From Cupriavidus sp. WKF15 (GTDB lineage: Bacteria > Pseudomonadota > Gammaproteobacteria > Burkholderiales > Burkholderiaceae): 64,000 nt of DNA. The notes beneath the pieces are model-generated. The model saw nothing but the letters and a program-made list of their open reading frames with translations, ran no database searches and was not told the DNA's origin. Positions 7,050-15,008 of the stretch are shown here, in pieces. The DNA lies in NCBI RefSeq assembly GCF_029278605.1, contig NZ_CP119572.1, forward strand, positions 3,472,001 to 3,536,000. The letters run 5' to 3'. Position 1 is the first letter of the stretch; each line of letters begins with the position of its first letter. Made by a program: the position numbers and the translations under genes.

Positions 7050-9214
7050 CGCGTACGCTCGCCCGATGCAGGGCCGCGCGCGTGCCGCGCGCGCCTGCGA
7101 CGCTCTCGTCTTCGCCGCAGCGCCAGCCACAAGCCCGCGGGTAGCAGCAGCACGAGCACCAGCAGCGCGAATGTGGGAACGCCGGGATTGCGCGCCACGG
7201 CCGCAATGCGGTCGACCAGCGATGCCGACACAATGATGCCCGGCGACATGCCGATGGCCGTGCCCAGCAGGCAATCGCGCAGACGGATGCGGGAAGCGCC
7301 TACCACGAGGTTGACCAGCGTGAACGGCGCCACGGGCACCAGTCTCAGTGCCACCATCGCCAGCACGCCGTGCTGGCCGACCCGCTGGCTGAGCCGGTTC
7401 AAACGCCGCCCGCCAAAGCGCTGCACGGTATCGCGGCCGAGCAAGCGCCCGACCGTGTAGCCCGCCGCCGTGCCCAGTACGGTGCCGGCCAGCGCCATCG
7501 CGCCTCCGTACAACGGCCCGAACACCAGCACCGTGACCACGATCAGCAAGGTCACCGGAACCATGGTCAGCGCGCCCACGACATAGGCGCACATCAGCAC
7601 GAGCGGCGCCAGCGGCATCTCGTCAACGCGCTCCACCAGCGCCAGCAGATGCCGGAAGTCTGCCCATTCACGCAACGGCGTGTAGCGCCATGCAAACATC
7701 ACGCCGGCCAGCATCAGCACGAACGCCACCAGCAGCGCCACGCGGCTGGCCGCGTGCGGCCGCGCCTCATGGCCGATGAACTCTGCCATCACCTGTTCGG
7801 AATCGATCGGCTCCATCGGATCGAGCAGCATGGCATCGGGCAGCGCGGCATCGACGTCTTCGGGAACGCTCGGCGTGAAAGGCTCCAGCGTGCGTCCTGC
7901 GGGCCGGTGCAGCGCGCGCAAGGCGTCGTTCAGCCGCGGATGCATCGCCATCGCCTGGCGCAGGACCTCGGGCGTGACCGCAAGGTGTTCGCAAAGCAAG
8001 CGCTCGCGCATCGCGCGGATCGATGCCGCGACGCGAGCGTCGCCGTTTGATTCGATCACAAGGTTGCATTCGGTATCGAGCCCGAACGACCGGTTGCTGA
8101 GGTTCGCGGAGCCGACCGTGATCAGGCGGTCGTCCACGATCATCACCTTGCTGTGGACATTGACGCAGGCATTGCGCAAGCCCGGCACTTCAGGGCAGTA
8201 GAGCTGGAAGCGAGCATGCGAATCGGCGGCGCGCAGGCCTCGGCAGAGCCGCGCGCGCAGCACGCCCATGCTGGCCTCCTCCAGCCAGCCGCTTTCGGTC
8301 CGGCGCGAGACCAGTGCGATGTCGGGCCCGGCGGGCTCGCGCAGGCGCGAGGCGAATGCGTCGGCAATCAGGCCCGAACTGAAGTACTGGTTTTCGAGGT
8401 ACAGGCTGTCCTGCGCAGCGGCGATCGCATCGGTATAGAGCTCGCGGATCTCGCAGATGGCGCGGGCCACATCGCTTGCCGGATACGTGCGGCTGATGCC
8501 GACCCGCACATCGGTAATATCCGGCGATACCCGTGCGGGCCAGGCGTCCGCCGCCGGCACCGCGGGTACACGCGGATGGCGTCCCGTCGCATGGAGCCAA
8601 CGCTCGGCAGCGAGATCGCCCAGCGCCCGCGCGGCAGCGCCGTCCACCATGCATTGCACGTCGTGGAACGGCGCGTAGGGCCTGCCGTCCGGATCGGTCC
8701 GGCGCGGTTCGTCAGCACGATGGTCGGGGGTATCCCAGCGGCGGATCGTCAGGTCCAGTCCGCCGGCGAACGCCAGGCAGTGATCGATGACCACGACCTT
8801 CTGGTGATGCGAAGCGCCCGCGGGATGATTTCCATCCAGGCGGAACGACAGACGCCCGTGCGCCTGCCAGTGCTGCCGCGCCGCGGGCAGGAACTCGCGT
8901 TCGAACGCGAATACCATCGCGAAATCCCAGCTCAGCACATAGATGCGCAGACCGCGCCGCCGCTCGCACAGCGCATTGAGGAAGTTGCGAAGCTCGACCG
9001 GCAGGCCGTCGTCCGGAGCTCCGGACGTCAGCCGCATGCGGCTGTCGATGTCCCAACCGAGGATGAAGATGGTTTGCCTGGCACGTGCCAGCGCCTCCCG
9101 CAGCGCGGTGAAATAGGCATCCGCGTCGACCAGCATCGCAAAGCGCGCACAGGGCTCCACGCGCCAGCAATTGCGCCCGGGACGCAGCAGCGAGGCTTGT
9201 GCATCGTTTGTCAT
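7046..9214 (-). CDS. Phospholipase D-like / VTT (SNARE-associated, DedA-like) fusion protein
   Basis: 722 residues. The N-terminal half has two PLD catalytic HKD motifs, HHQKVVVIDH near residue 136 and VHSKVMIVDD near 351, each followed by the expected GG/GS-N motifs (FAGGLDLT; VGSANLSNRS). The C-terminal part, from about residue 490, has a hydrophobic segment and then a VTT/TVP38 domain (PLYGGAMALAGTVLGTAAGY; RLVPVAPFTLVNLVVGAS). PLD enzymes of this type hydrolyse or transfer phosphatidyl groups, as cardiolipin synthases do, while VTT domains act in lipid scrambling or transport. The start at 9214 (MTNDAQ) is preferred; a GTG at 9259 would add 15 residues. It is coupled to the downstream EEP hydrolase. 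Confidence 0.85.
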   Translation of the reverse strand: MTNDAQASLLRPGRNCWRVEPCARFAMLVDADAYFTALREALARARQTIFILGWDIDSRMRLTSGAPDDGLPVELRNFLNALCERRRGLRIYVLSWDFAMVFAFEREFLPAARQHWQAHGRLSFRLDGNHPAGASHHQKVVVIDHCLAFAGGLDLTIRRWDTPDHRADEPRRTDPDGRPYAPFHDVQCMVDGAAARALGDLAAERWLHATGRHPRVPAVPAADAWPARVSPDITDVRVGISRTYPASDVARAICEIRELYTDAIAAAQDSLYLENQYFSSGLIADAFASRLREPAGPDIALVSRRTESGWLEEASMGVLRARLCRGLRAADSHARFQLYCPEVPGLRNACVNVHSKVMIVDDRLITVGSANLSNRSFGLDTECNLVIESNGDARVAASIRAMRERLLCEHLAVTPEVLRQAMAMHPRLNDALRALHRPAGRTLEPFTPSVPEDVDAALPDAMLLDPMEPIDSEQVMAEFIGHEARPHAASRVALLVAFVLMLAGVMFAWRYTPLREWADFRHLLALVERVDEMPLAPLVLMCAYVVGALTMVPVTLLIVVTVLVFGPLYGGAMALAGTVLGTAAGYTVGRLLGRDTVQRFGGRRLNRLSQRVGQHGVLAMVALRLVPVAPFTLVNLVVGASRIRLRDCLLGTAIGMSPGIIVSASLVDRIAAVARNPGVPTFALLVLVLLLPAGLWLALRRRRERRRRARHARGPASGERTR

Positions 9215-9382
9215 GGCGAAATAGATGCCGCGCAAGTTCCGTACCGGTCGTGCGGACACGAGAACCGCCGGGTGCGCTGCTCATGTCGCGCCGGCTTTAC
9301 TTGCGGTTGTAAAAGTTGCCGGAACGCTGCCTCCGACTTCTATTGGTGAAACGGCTCCTTGCATTGCGCAGGCTCCGTTTAA

Positions 9383-9410
9383 TTGACCGACCGGTCGGCT
9401 TATATATAAT
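9383..9410 (+). promoter_or_regulatory. paa operon promoter with TetR-type (PaaR) operator
   Basis: TTGACC at 9383-9388 and a perfect TATAAT at 9405-9410 are 16 bp apart. A perfect 12-bp palindrome, CCGACCGGTCGG (9387-9398), lies over the end of the -35 box and the spacer. Betaproteobacterial TetR-family PaaR regulators are known to use ACCGACCGGTCGGT-like sites, and a TetR gene follows at 14345. Binding would block RNA polymerase until phenylacetyl-CoA relieves it. Confidence 0.85.
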
Positions 9411-9476
9411 GGGGCCGAACCACAGGCGCAAAGCCGGCCGCAAGAGCCGGGACAACCGCCGCCAAAGGAGGCTCCT

Positions 9477-10490
9477 ATGTACACGCAGAGTCTGGACCTG
9501 CCCGGCAACCCTGCCGCGGTCAGTCCGTCCGACCCGGGCCTGGACGACGCCGGCCGCCAGGCGGCGTTCGATGCACGCATGGCCGCCGACAGCAAGATCG
9601 AACCGCAGGACTGGATGCCGCAGGCTTATCGCAAGACGCTGGTCCGGCAGATCTCCCAGCACGCGCACTCCGAGATCGTCGGCATGCTGCCCGAAGGCAA
9701 CTGGATCAGCCGCGCGCCGTCGCTCAAGCGCAAAGCCATCCTGCTGGCCAAGGTGCAGGACGAGGGCGGGCATGGCCTTTACCTCTATTCCGCGGCCGAA
9801 ACGCTGAACACCTCGCGCGACGAAATGATCGAGGCGCTGCACACGGGCCGCGCCAAGTATTCGTCGATCTTCAATTACCCGACGCTGACCTGGGCCGACG
9901 TCGGCGTGATCGGCTGGCTCGTCGACGGCGCGGCGATCATGAACCAGATCCCGCTGTGCCGCTGTTCATACGGCCCGTATGCGCGCGCCATGATCCGCAT
10001 CTGCAAGGAAGAGTCGTTCCATCAGCGCCAGGGTTTCGACGCGCTGCTGGCGATGATGCGCGGCACCGATGCCCAGCGCGAGATGGTGCAGGACGCGGTC
10101 AACCGCTGGTGGTTCCCGGTGCTGATGATGTTCGGGCCGCCCGACGCCGCGTCCACCAACAGCGCCCAGACCATGGCCTGGGGCATCAAGCGCATCTCGA
10201 ACGACGACCTGCGCCAGAAGTTCGTCGACGCAACGGTCGAACAGGCCAAGGTGCTCGGCGTCACGCTGCCCGATCCGGGCCTGCAATGGAATAGCGAGCG
10301 CGGCCACTACGACTACAGCCCGCTGGACTGGGACGAATTCTGGCGCGTGATCAACGGCGACGGCCCGTGCAACCGCGAGCGCCTGGCCACGCGCGTGAAG
10401 GCCCACGAGGACGGCGCCTGGGTGCGTGAAGCCGCGCTGGCCCACGCCGCCAAGCTGGCCGCGCGCGAGGCGCAGCGCGAAGCCGCCTGA
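9477..10490 (+). CDS. paaA: 1,2-phenylacetyl-CoA epoxidase, catalytic subunit PaaA
   Basis: 337-residue ferritin-like diiron subunit of the PaaABCE monooxygenase, which epoxidises the ring of phenylacetyl-CoA in aerobic phenylacetate catabolism. The diiron ligand motif DEGGH (about residues 95-99) and a second E-E-S-F-H motif (about 178-182) are in place, and [10 protein letters not shown] with RAPSLKRK is typical PaaA. An AAAGGAGG ribosome-binding site sits 6-8 bases before the ATG. It is the first gene of paaABCDE, under the palindrome-controlled promoter at 9383. Confidence 0.97.
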   Translation: MYTQSLDLPGNPAAVSPSDPGLDDAGRQAAFDARMAADSKIEPQDWMPQAYRKTLVRQISQHAHSEIVGMLPEGNWISRAPSLKRKAILLAKVQDEGGHGLYLYSAAETLNTSRDEMIEALHTGRAKYSSIFNYPTLTWADVGVIGWLVDGAAIMNQIPLCRCSYGPYARAMIRICKEESFHQRQGFDALLAMMRGTDAQREMVQDAVNRWWFPVLMMFGPPDAASTNSAQTMAWGIKRISNDDLRQKFVDATVEQAKVLGVTLPDPGLQWNSERGHYDYSPLDWDEFWRVINGDGPCNRERLATRVKAHEDGAWVREAALAHAAKLAAREAQREAA

Positions 10491-10512
10491 GACCATGGAC
10501 AAGGAGAGCAGC

Positions 10513-10800
10513 ATGACCCGGAAAGAGTGGCCGCTGTGGGAAGTGTTCGTGCGCAGCAAGCAGGGCCTGGAGCACAAGCATTGCGGCAGCCTGCATGCGG
10601 CGGATGCCCAGCAGGCGCTGCACATGGCGCGCGATGTATATACACGCCGCCAGGAGGGGGTGTCGATCTGGGTGGTGCCGTCCAGCGCCATCACCGCCAG
10701 CGCGCCCGAGGAAAAGGCCGAGCTGTTCGACCCGATGGCCGACAAGATCTACCGGCACCCGACCTTCTATCAGTTGCCCGACGAAGTCAACCACATGTAA
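10513..10800 (+). CDS. paaB: Phenylacetyl-CoA epoxidase subunit PaaB
   Basis: 95 residues, the usual PaaB length. It starts at MTRKEWPLWEVFVRSK after an AAGGAG site; an in-frame ATG 18 bases upstream (MDKESS) is less likely because that ribosome-binding site fits only the downstream ATG. PaaB bridges PaaAC units in the multicomponent epoxidase and has no cofactor of its own. The conserved segments GLEHKHCGSLHA and RRQEGVSIWVV are present. It sits 22 bp after paaA and 12 bp before paaC. Confidence 0.96.
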   Translation: MTRKEWPLWEVFVRSKQGLEHKHCGSLHAADAQQALHMARDVYTRRQEGVSIWVVPSSAITASAPEEKAELFDPMADKIYRHPTFYQLPDEVNHM

Positions 10801-10812
10801 GGGCCCGGCACC

Positions 10813-11664
10813 ATGACGACCCCGACGTCCGACATCGCGCTGCCATACCTGTCGCACCTGCCGCCCGAGCGCACCGCGGCGCTGCGCTATGTGCTGCGGC
10901 TCGCCGACAACGCGCTGATCCTCGGCCAGCGCAACGCCGAGTGGTGCGGCCACGGCCCGGTGCTGGAAGAGGACATTGCGCTGGCCAACATCAGCCTGGA
11001 CCTGATCGGCCAGTCGCGCCTGCTCTATGCGCACGCCGGCGAACTCGAAGGCGCGCTGACCGGCCGGCCGCGCCATGAGGATGACTACGCGTACTGGCGC
11101 GGTGAGCGCGAGTTCGGCAACTGGACGCTGGCCGAACTGCCGCACAGCGGCCCGCTGGCCGGCACCGCCAGCAGCGACCGCGACTACGCCGTCACCATCA
11201 CGCGCAACTTCCTGTACAGCGCGCTGATGGTCGAGTTGTGGAACGTGCTGCAGGCCAGCACCGACGCCGGGCTGGCCGCCATCGCGGCCAAGTCGCTAAA
11301 GGAAGCGCGCTATCACCTGCAACACGCCGCCGGCTGGATGGTGCGGCTTGGCGACGGCACCGAAGCCTCGCACCTGCGCATGCAGCGCGCGCTCGACCAC
11401 CTGATGCCATACATGAACGAGTGCTTTGCCGGTGACGACGTGGAGCAGCTCGCTGCCGCCCAGGGCGTGGCCGTGCCCACCTCGGCGCTGCGCGACGCAT
11501 GGGAGGAGACAGTCGACGAGACCCTCGAAGCCGCCACGCTCGACAAGCCGGTACCGAGCACCTTCCTGTCCACCGGCAAGCACGGCCTGCATTCGGAACA
11601 TATGAGCTACCTGCTGGCCGAGATGCAGAGCGTGGCGCGCGCCCATCCCGGCGCGCAGTGGTAG
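10813..11664 (+). CDS. paaC: Phenylacetyl-CoA epoxidase structural subunit PaaC
   Basis: 283-residue ferritin-like protein that pairs with PaaA and stabilises it but does not hold a catalytic diiron site. The family markers LADNALILGQRN and NISLDLIGQSR are seen near the N-terminus, and ITRNFLYSALMVELW and EARYHLQHAAGWMVRLGDGT in the core. The C-terminus GKHGLHSEHMSYLLAEMQ is typical. It is part of the tight paaABCDE operon. Confidence 0.96.
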   Translation: MTTPTSDIALPYLSHLPPERTAALRYVLRLADNALILGQRNAEWCGHGPVLEEDIALANISLDLIGQSRLLYAHAGELEGALTGRPRHEDDYAYWRGEREFGNWTLAELPHSGPLAGTASSDRDYAVTITRNFLYSALMVELWNVLQASTDAGLAAIAAKSLKEARYHLQHAAGWMVRLGDGTEASHLRMQRALDHLMPYMNECFAGDDVEQLAAAQGVAVPTSALRDAWEETVDETLEAATLDKPVPSTFLSTGKHGLHSEHMSYLLAEMQSVARAHPGAQW

Positions 11665-11680
11665 CCGGCGGGAAGCCGAC

Positions 11681-12253
11681 ATGAGCACCGTGACCCATTC
11701 CGATTCCGTCGACTTCGATTCCGGCGCCGGGCGCGTCGCGCGCGCGTGGCTTGTGCTGGAGGCTGTGCCCGACCCGGAAATCCCGGTGGTATCGATCCGC
11801 GACCTCGGCATCCTGCGCGAAATCGCCGTGGCTGACGGCGACACGCTGGAGGTCACGATCACGCCGACCTATTCCGGCTGCCCGGCCATGTCGCAGATCG
11901 CCGAGGACATCGGCCAGGCCCTCGATGCGGCCGGGCTCGGGCCGTGGCGGATCCGCACGGTGCTGTCGCCGGCGTGGACGACCGACTGGATCAGCGACGC
12001 CGCGCGCGAACGCCTGCGCGAGTTCGGCATCGCCCCGCCGCACCCGTGCGGCACGGCGGCCACCACGCCTGCCATGCAGCCACTGAATTTCGTACCGCGC
12101 GCGGCGCGCGCCGGCGTGCCCGACACGGTAGTCTGCCCGCGCTGCGGGAGCCGCCACACGCAGGAAATCTCGCGCTTTGCGTCCACGGCCTGCAAGGCCC
12201 TCTACCGCTGCCTGGACTGCCGCGAGCCGTTCGACTACTTCAAACCCTACTAA
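11681..12253 (+). CDS. paaD: Phenylacetyl-CoA epoxidase assembly factor PaaD
   Basis: 190 residues. The N-terminal DUF59/MIP18 domain (about 20-110) carries VPDPEIPVVSIRDLGI and TPTYSGCPAM, the pattern of iron-sulfur cluster assembly factors. The C-terminus has a zinc-ribbon-like set of cysteines (CPRC about 152-155, CLDC about 177-180). PaaD is thought to mature the Fe-S cluster of PaaE or the epoxidase. It follows paaC by 16 bp. Confidence 0.94.
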   Translation: MSTVTHSDSVDFDSGAGRVARAWLVLEAVPDPEIPVVSIRDLGILREIAVADGDTLEVTITPTYSGCPAMSQIAEDIGQALDAAGLGPWRIRTVLSPAWTTDWISDAARERLREFGIAPPHPCGTAATTPAMQPLNFVPRAARAGVPDTVVCPRCGSRHTQEISRFASTACKALYRCLDCREPFDYFKPY

Positions 12254-12285
12254 TCCCACGACGCTGCCGTTCCGAGCGAGCTGCC

Positions 12286-13374
12286 ATGACCCCACAGTTC
12301 CATCCGCTGCGTGTGGCGCAGGTGCGCCCCGAGACGGCCGACACGATCTCCATCGCGTTCGAGGTGCCCGAAGGCCTGCGCGACGCCTACCGCTTCACCC
12401 AGGGCCAGTTCCTGACACTGAAGGCCCCGGTCGATGGCCAGGAACTGCGCCGCTCGTACTCGATCTGCAGCGGCGTGCAGGATTACGCGGAGCGCGGCGA
12501 GCTGCGCGTGGCGGTCAAGCTGGTCGAGGATGGCATCTTTTCCAGCCACCTGCACGACACGCTGGCGACTGGCCAGGTCATCGACGTGATGACGCCGGAC
12601 GGGCGCTTCCACGTGCCGCTCGATGCCGGCGCCGCGCGCCACTATGTCGCCTTTGCCGCGGGCAGCGGCATCACGCCGGTGCTATCGCTGATCCGCACCA
12701 CGCTGGCGGCGGAACCGAAGAGCCGCTTCACTCTGGTCTATGGCAACCGCACGGTCGACAGCATCATCTTTTCCGAGGCGCTCGAAGACCTGAAGAACCA
12801 GTACCTGGCGCGCTTCACGCTTTACCACGTACTGTCGCGCCAGCCGCAGGAAGTCGACCTGCTGCATGGGCGGCTCGATCATGCGCGGGTCACGGCCTTC
12901 CTGCAGGCGCTGATTCCGGTGGACGATATCGATGCCGCCTTCGTGTGCGGCCCGGCGTCGATGATCGACGATGTCGAAGCGGCGCTGCGCGACGCCGGGC
13001 TGGACCCGCACCGCATCCACGCCGAACGCTTCGGCGTGCCGGTGGACCGCCAGAAGCGCGCGCCCGCGCATACCCCTGGCGATCACACCGGCACGGCCGA
13101 ACTGGTGGTCGTGCTGGACGGCAAGCAGCACACCATGCGCCTGCCGCTGGAAGACGGCAAAGTGCTCGACACCGCGCTGGCCGCCGGCCTGGATCTGCCC
13201 TATGCGTGCAAGGGCGGCGTTTGTTGCACCTGCCGCGCCAAGGTGCTGGAGGGCCAGGTCGAGATGGAGAAGAACTACACGCTCGAGCCGTGGGAAATGG
13301 AAAAGGGCTTCGTGCTGACCTGCCAGGCCCGTGCGCTCACGCCCCGGGTGGTGGTCAGCTACGACGAGCGCTGA
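12286..13374 (+). CDS. paaE: Phenylacetyl-CoA epoxidase reductase PaaE
   Basis: 362-residue electron-transfer subunit that takes electrons from NADPH via FAD to a C-terminal plant-type [2Fe-2S] cluster and on to the PaaA diiron site. The FAD motif RSYSICSG is at about 56-63, the nucleotide-binding GSGITPVLSL near 126, CGPASMIDD near 223, and cluster cysteines at about 308, 313, 316 and 346. The start at 12286 is chosen by homology; the frame is open upstream but overlaps paaD. It is the last gene of the operon. Confidence 0.96.
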   Translation: MTPQFHPLRVAQVRPETADTISIAFEVPEGLRDAYRFTQGQFLTLKAPVDGQELRRSYSICSGVQDYAERGELRVAVKLVEDGIFSSHLHDTLATGQVIDVMTPDGRFHVPLDAGAARHYVAFAAGSGITPVLSLIRTTLAAEPKSRFTLVYGNRTVDSIIFSEALEDLKNQYLARFTLYHVLSRQPQEVDLLHGRLDHARVTAFLQALIPVDDIDAAFVCGPASMIDDVEAALRDAGLDPHRIHAERFGVPVDRQKRAPAHTPGDHTGTAELVVVLDGKQHTMRLPLEDGKVLDTALAAGLDLPYACKGGVCCTCRAKVLEGQVEMEKNYTLEPWEMEKGFVLTCQARALTPRVVVSYDER

Positions 13375-13506
13375 ACGTTCGCCGCGCCGCGCGCCGTGGC
13401 CGGCGCGCCGGCTGGCGAAGTCTGGCCGTGATTACAATGGGAAGGGAGCGCATTGCCGGCTCCGCAAGGTGACTGACAACCGTCCCACGCATATACAATC
13501 ACGGCC

Positions 13507-14301
13507 ATGCAATATATCCACGTCGTCAACGGCGATGTCGCCGGAAATACCCTGCGCCAGGCGCTGGCCCAGGCTGCCCGGCCCGACCCCGTGATCGTGC
13601 TGCGCGACGACCTGGCCGTGGGTCCGCTCGTCGACGTGGACAGCACCGGCCAGATCCGCTCCGGCTTCTGGCAGCGCGTGGCCCCGCACACCGACATCGA
13701 CTTCCCCGCCGAAATGCGCCAGGCGCTGGACCAGCTGCAGACGCTGCGCCAGAGCGAGATGGAAGTCGCGATCTGGCACGGCCAGAGCGCGGCCGACCAG
13801 CTGATGCTGCGCCGGGTGGTGTTCCACCTCTACCAGGCCCCCCAGCGCATCAATGAAGTCTCCATGGACCTGCGCGAGCTGGAACTGCCGCCGCAGGCCG
13901 GGCTGGCGGCCATCGGCATGTACTCGCCGGCACGGCTGGCGCGGCGCTTCTCGACCATCGCGCCGGTCTCGGTACTGCGCCTGGGGCGGCTGGGCTACGA
14001 ATGGCAGCAGAATGTGCGCGAGAACGCCGATGTCCGGCTATGGAAGGGCAATACGCTGGTGCCGGCGGCCTACCACAGCATCGACGACATCATCATGGAG
14101 CGGGCTCCGTCCGATTGGACGCCCGCGTCCCAGGTGGTAGGCAGCGTGATGGGCGCTATCGAAGGCTTGCTGGCCAGCGACTGGTTCGTGTTCTGGCGCT
14201 GCCGCGAGCTGATCTCCACGGGCCGGATGGTCCTGCGCGGCAACGCCGATTCGCTTGACACCTGCGAGCTGCGCCGGCATCAGGCCACCAGCGCGGAATA
14301 G
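13507..14301 (+). CDS. DUF1835 domain protein
   Basis: 264-residue soluble protein. The N-terminus MQYIHVVNGDVAGNTLRQAL and LRDDLAVGPL is the DUF1835 signature; a helical middle and C-terminus follow. No enzymatic motif is known for the family. It lies between paaE and the TetR gene on the same strand, 132 bp after paaE, behind its own TACAAT -10-like boxes at about 13433 and 13494. It is therefore probably not part of the epoxidase function even if partly co-transcribed. Confidence 0.75.
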   Translation: MQYIHVVNGDVAGNTLRQALAQAARPDPVIVLRDDLAVGPLVDVDSTGQIRSGFWQRVAPHTDIDFPAEMRQALDQLQTLRQSEMEVAIWHGQSAADQLMLRRVVFHLYQAPQRINEVSMDLRELELPPQAGLAAIGMYSPARLARRFSTIAPVSVLRLGRLGYEWQQNVRENADVRLWKGNTLVPAAYHSIDDIIMERAPSDWTPASQVVGSVMGAIEGLLASDWFVFWRCRELISTGRMVLRGNADSLDTCELRRHQATSAE

Positions 14302-14344
14302 CCCCTCTTCCCTCTTATCCCCGGACACTCCCTGCCGGACAGAC

Positions 14345-14980
14345 ATGGCCCGAACCAAGGCACCCGACTTCGAAGCGCAGCGCGAGCAGATCCTGGAACT
14401 GGCCGCCGCCGCCTTTGCCAACAGCAGCTACCCCAGCACCTCGATGGCCGACCTGGCCGCCGCCTGTGGCACCTCCAAGGCGCGCCTGTATCACTACTAC
14501 GAGAGCAAGGAAGCGATCCTGTTCGACCTGCTGGACCGCTACACGCGCCGCCTGATGCTGATCGTCACGGAGGTCGAGGCGGATTCCGAGCGCCAGGGCC
14601 GCACCGACAGCGAAAGCTTCGCCAGCCTGATCCGCGCCTTCCTGGCCGAGTACGAGAACTCGCAGACGCGCCATATCGCGCTGATCAACGACGTCAAGTT
14701 CCTGGCCGACGAGCAGCGCGACATCATCCTCGGCCGCGAACGCGACGTGGTCGCGGCGTTCTCGCGCATGCTGCGGCGCGCGTACCCGGAGCGCGTCACG
14801 CGCGAGAACCAGACCGCGCTGACCATGATGGTGTTCGGCATGATCAACTGGACCTTCACCTGGCTCAAGCCGGGCGGCAAGCTGTCCTACGCGGCGTTCG
14901 CCGACATGGTGGTCGACATGCTCGAAGGCGGGCTGCCGGGCAAGGCCGGCATCCCCGCGCAAGCACTGGCCCGCCGCTGA
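14345..14980 (+). CDS. paaR: TetR-family regulator, probable PaaR
   Basis: 211 residues. The N-terminal TetR HTH spans about residues 15-60 (ILELAAAAFANSSYPSTS, LAAACGTSKARLYHYYESKE). The C-terminal ligand-binding domain is of the TetR_C33 type found in PaaR (FGMINWTFTWLKPGGKLSY). PaaR represses paa genes and is released by phenylacetyl-CoA. The perfect palindrome over the paaA promoter, 5 kb upstream, is the probable target. The start at 14345 matches the domain boundary; the open frame further upstream overlaps the DUF1835 gene. Confidence 0.85.
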   Translation: MARTKAPDFEAQREQILELAAAAFANSSYPSTSMADLAAACGTSKARLYHYYESKEAILFDLLDRYTRRLMLIVTEVEADSERQGRTDSESFASLIRAFLAEYENSQTRHIALINDVKFLADEQRDIILGRERDVVAAFSRMLRRAYPERVTRENQTALTMMVFGMINWTFTWLKPGGKLSYAAFADMVVDMLEGGLPGKAGIPAQALARR

Positions 14981-15008
14981 AGGCACTGAAGGCAGGCCGG
15001 CCCGGCCA

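Noticed and set aside
8153..9349. A 398-codon plus-strand frame opposite the PLD-VTT gene
   Set aside because: Low-complexity translation, no domain, and it is fully antisense to two HKD motifs.
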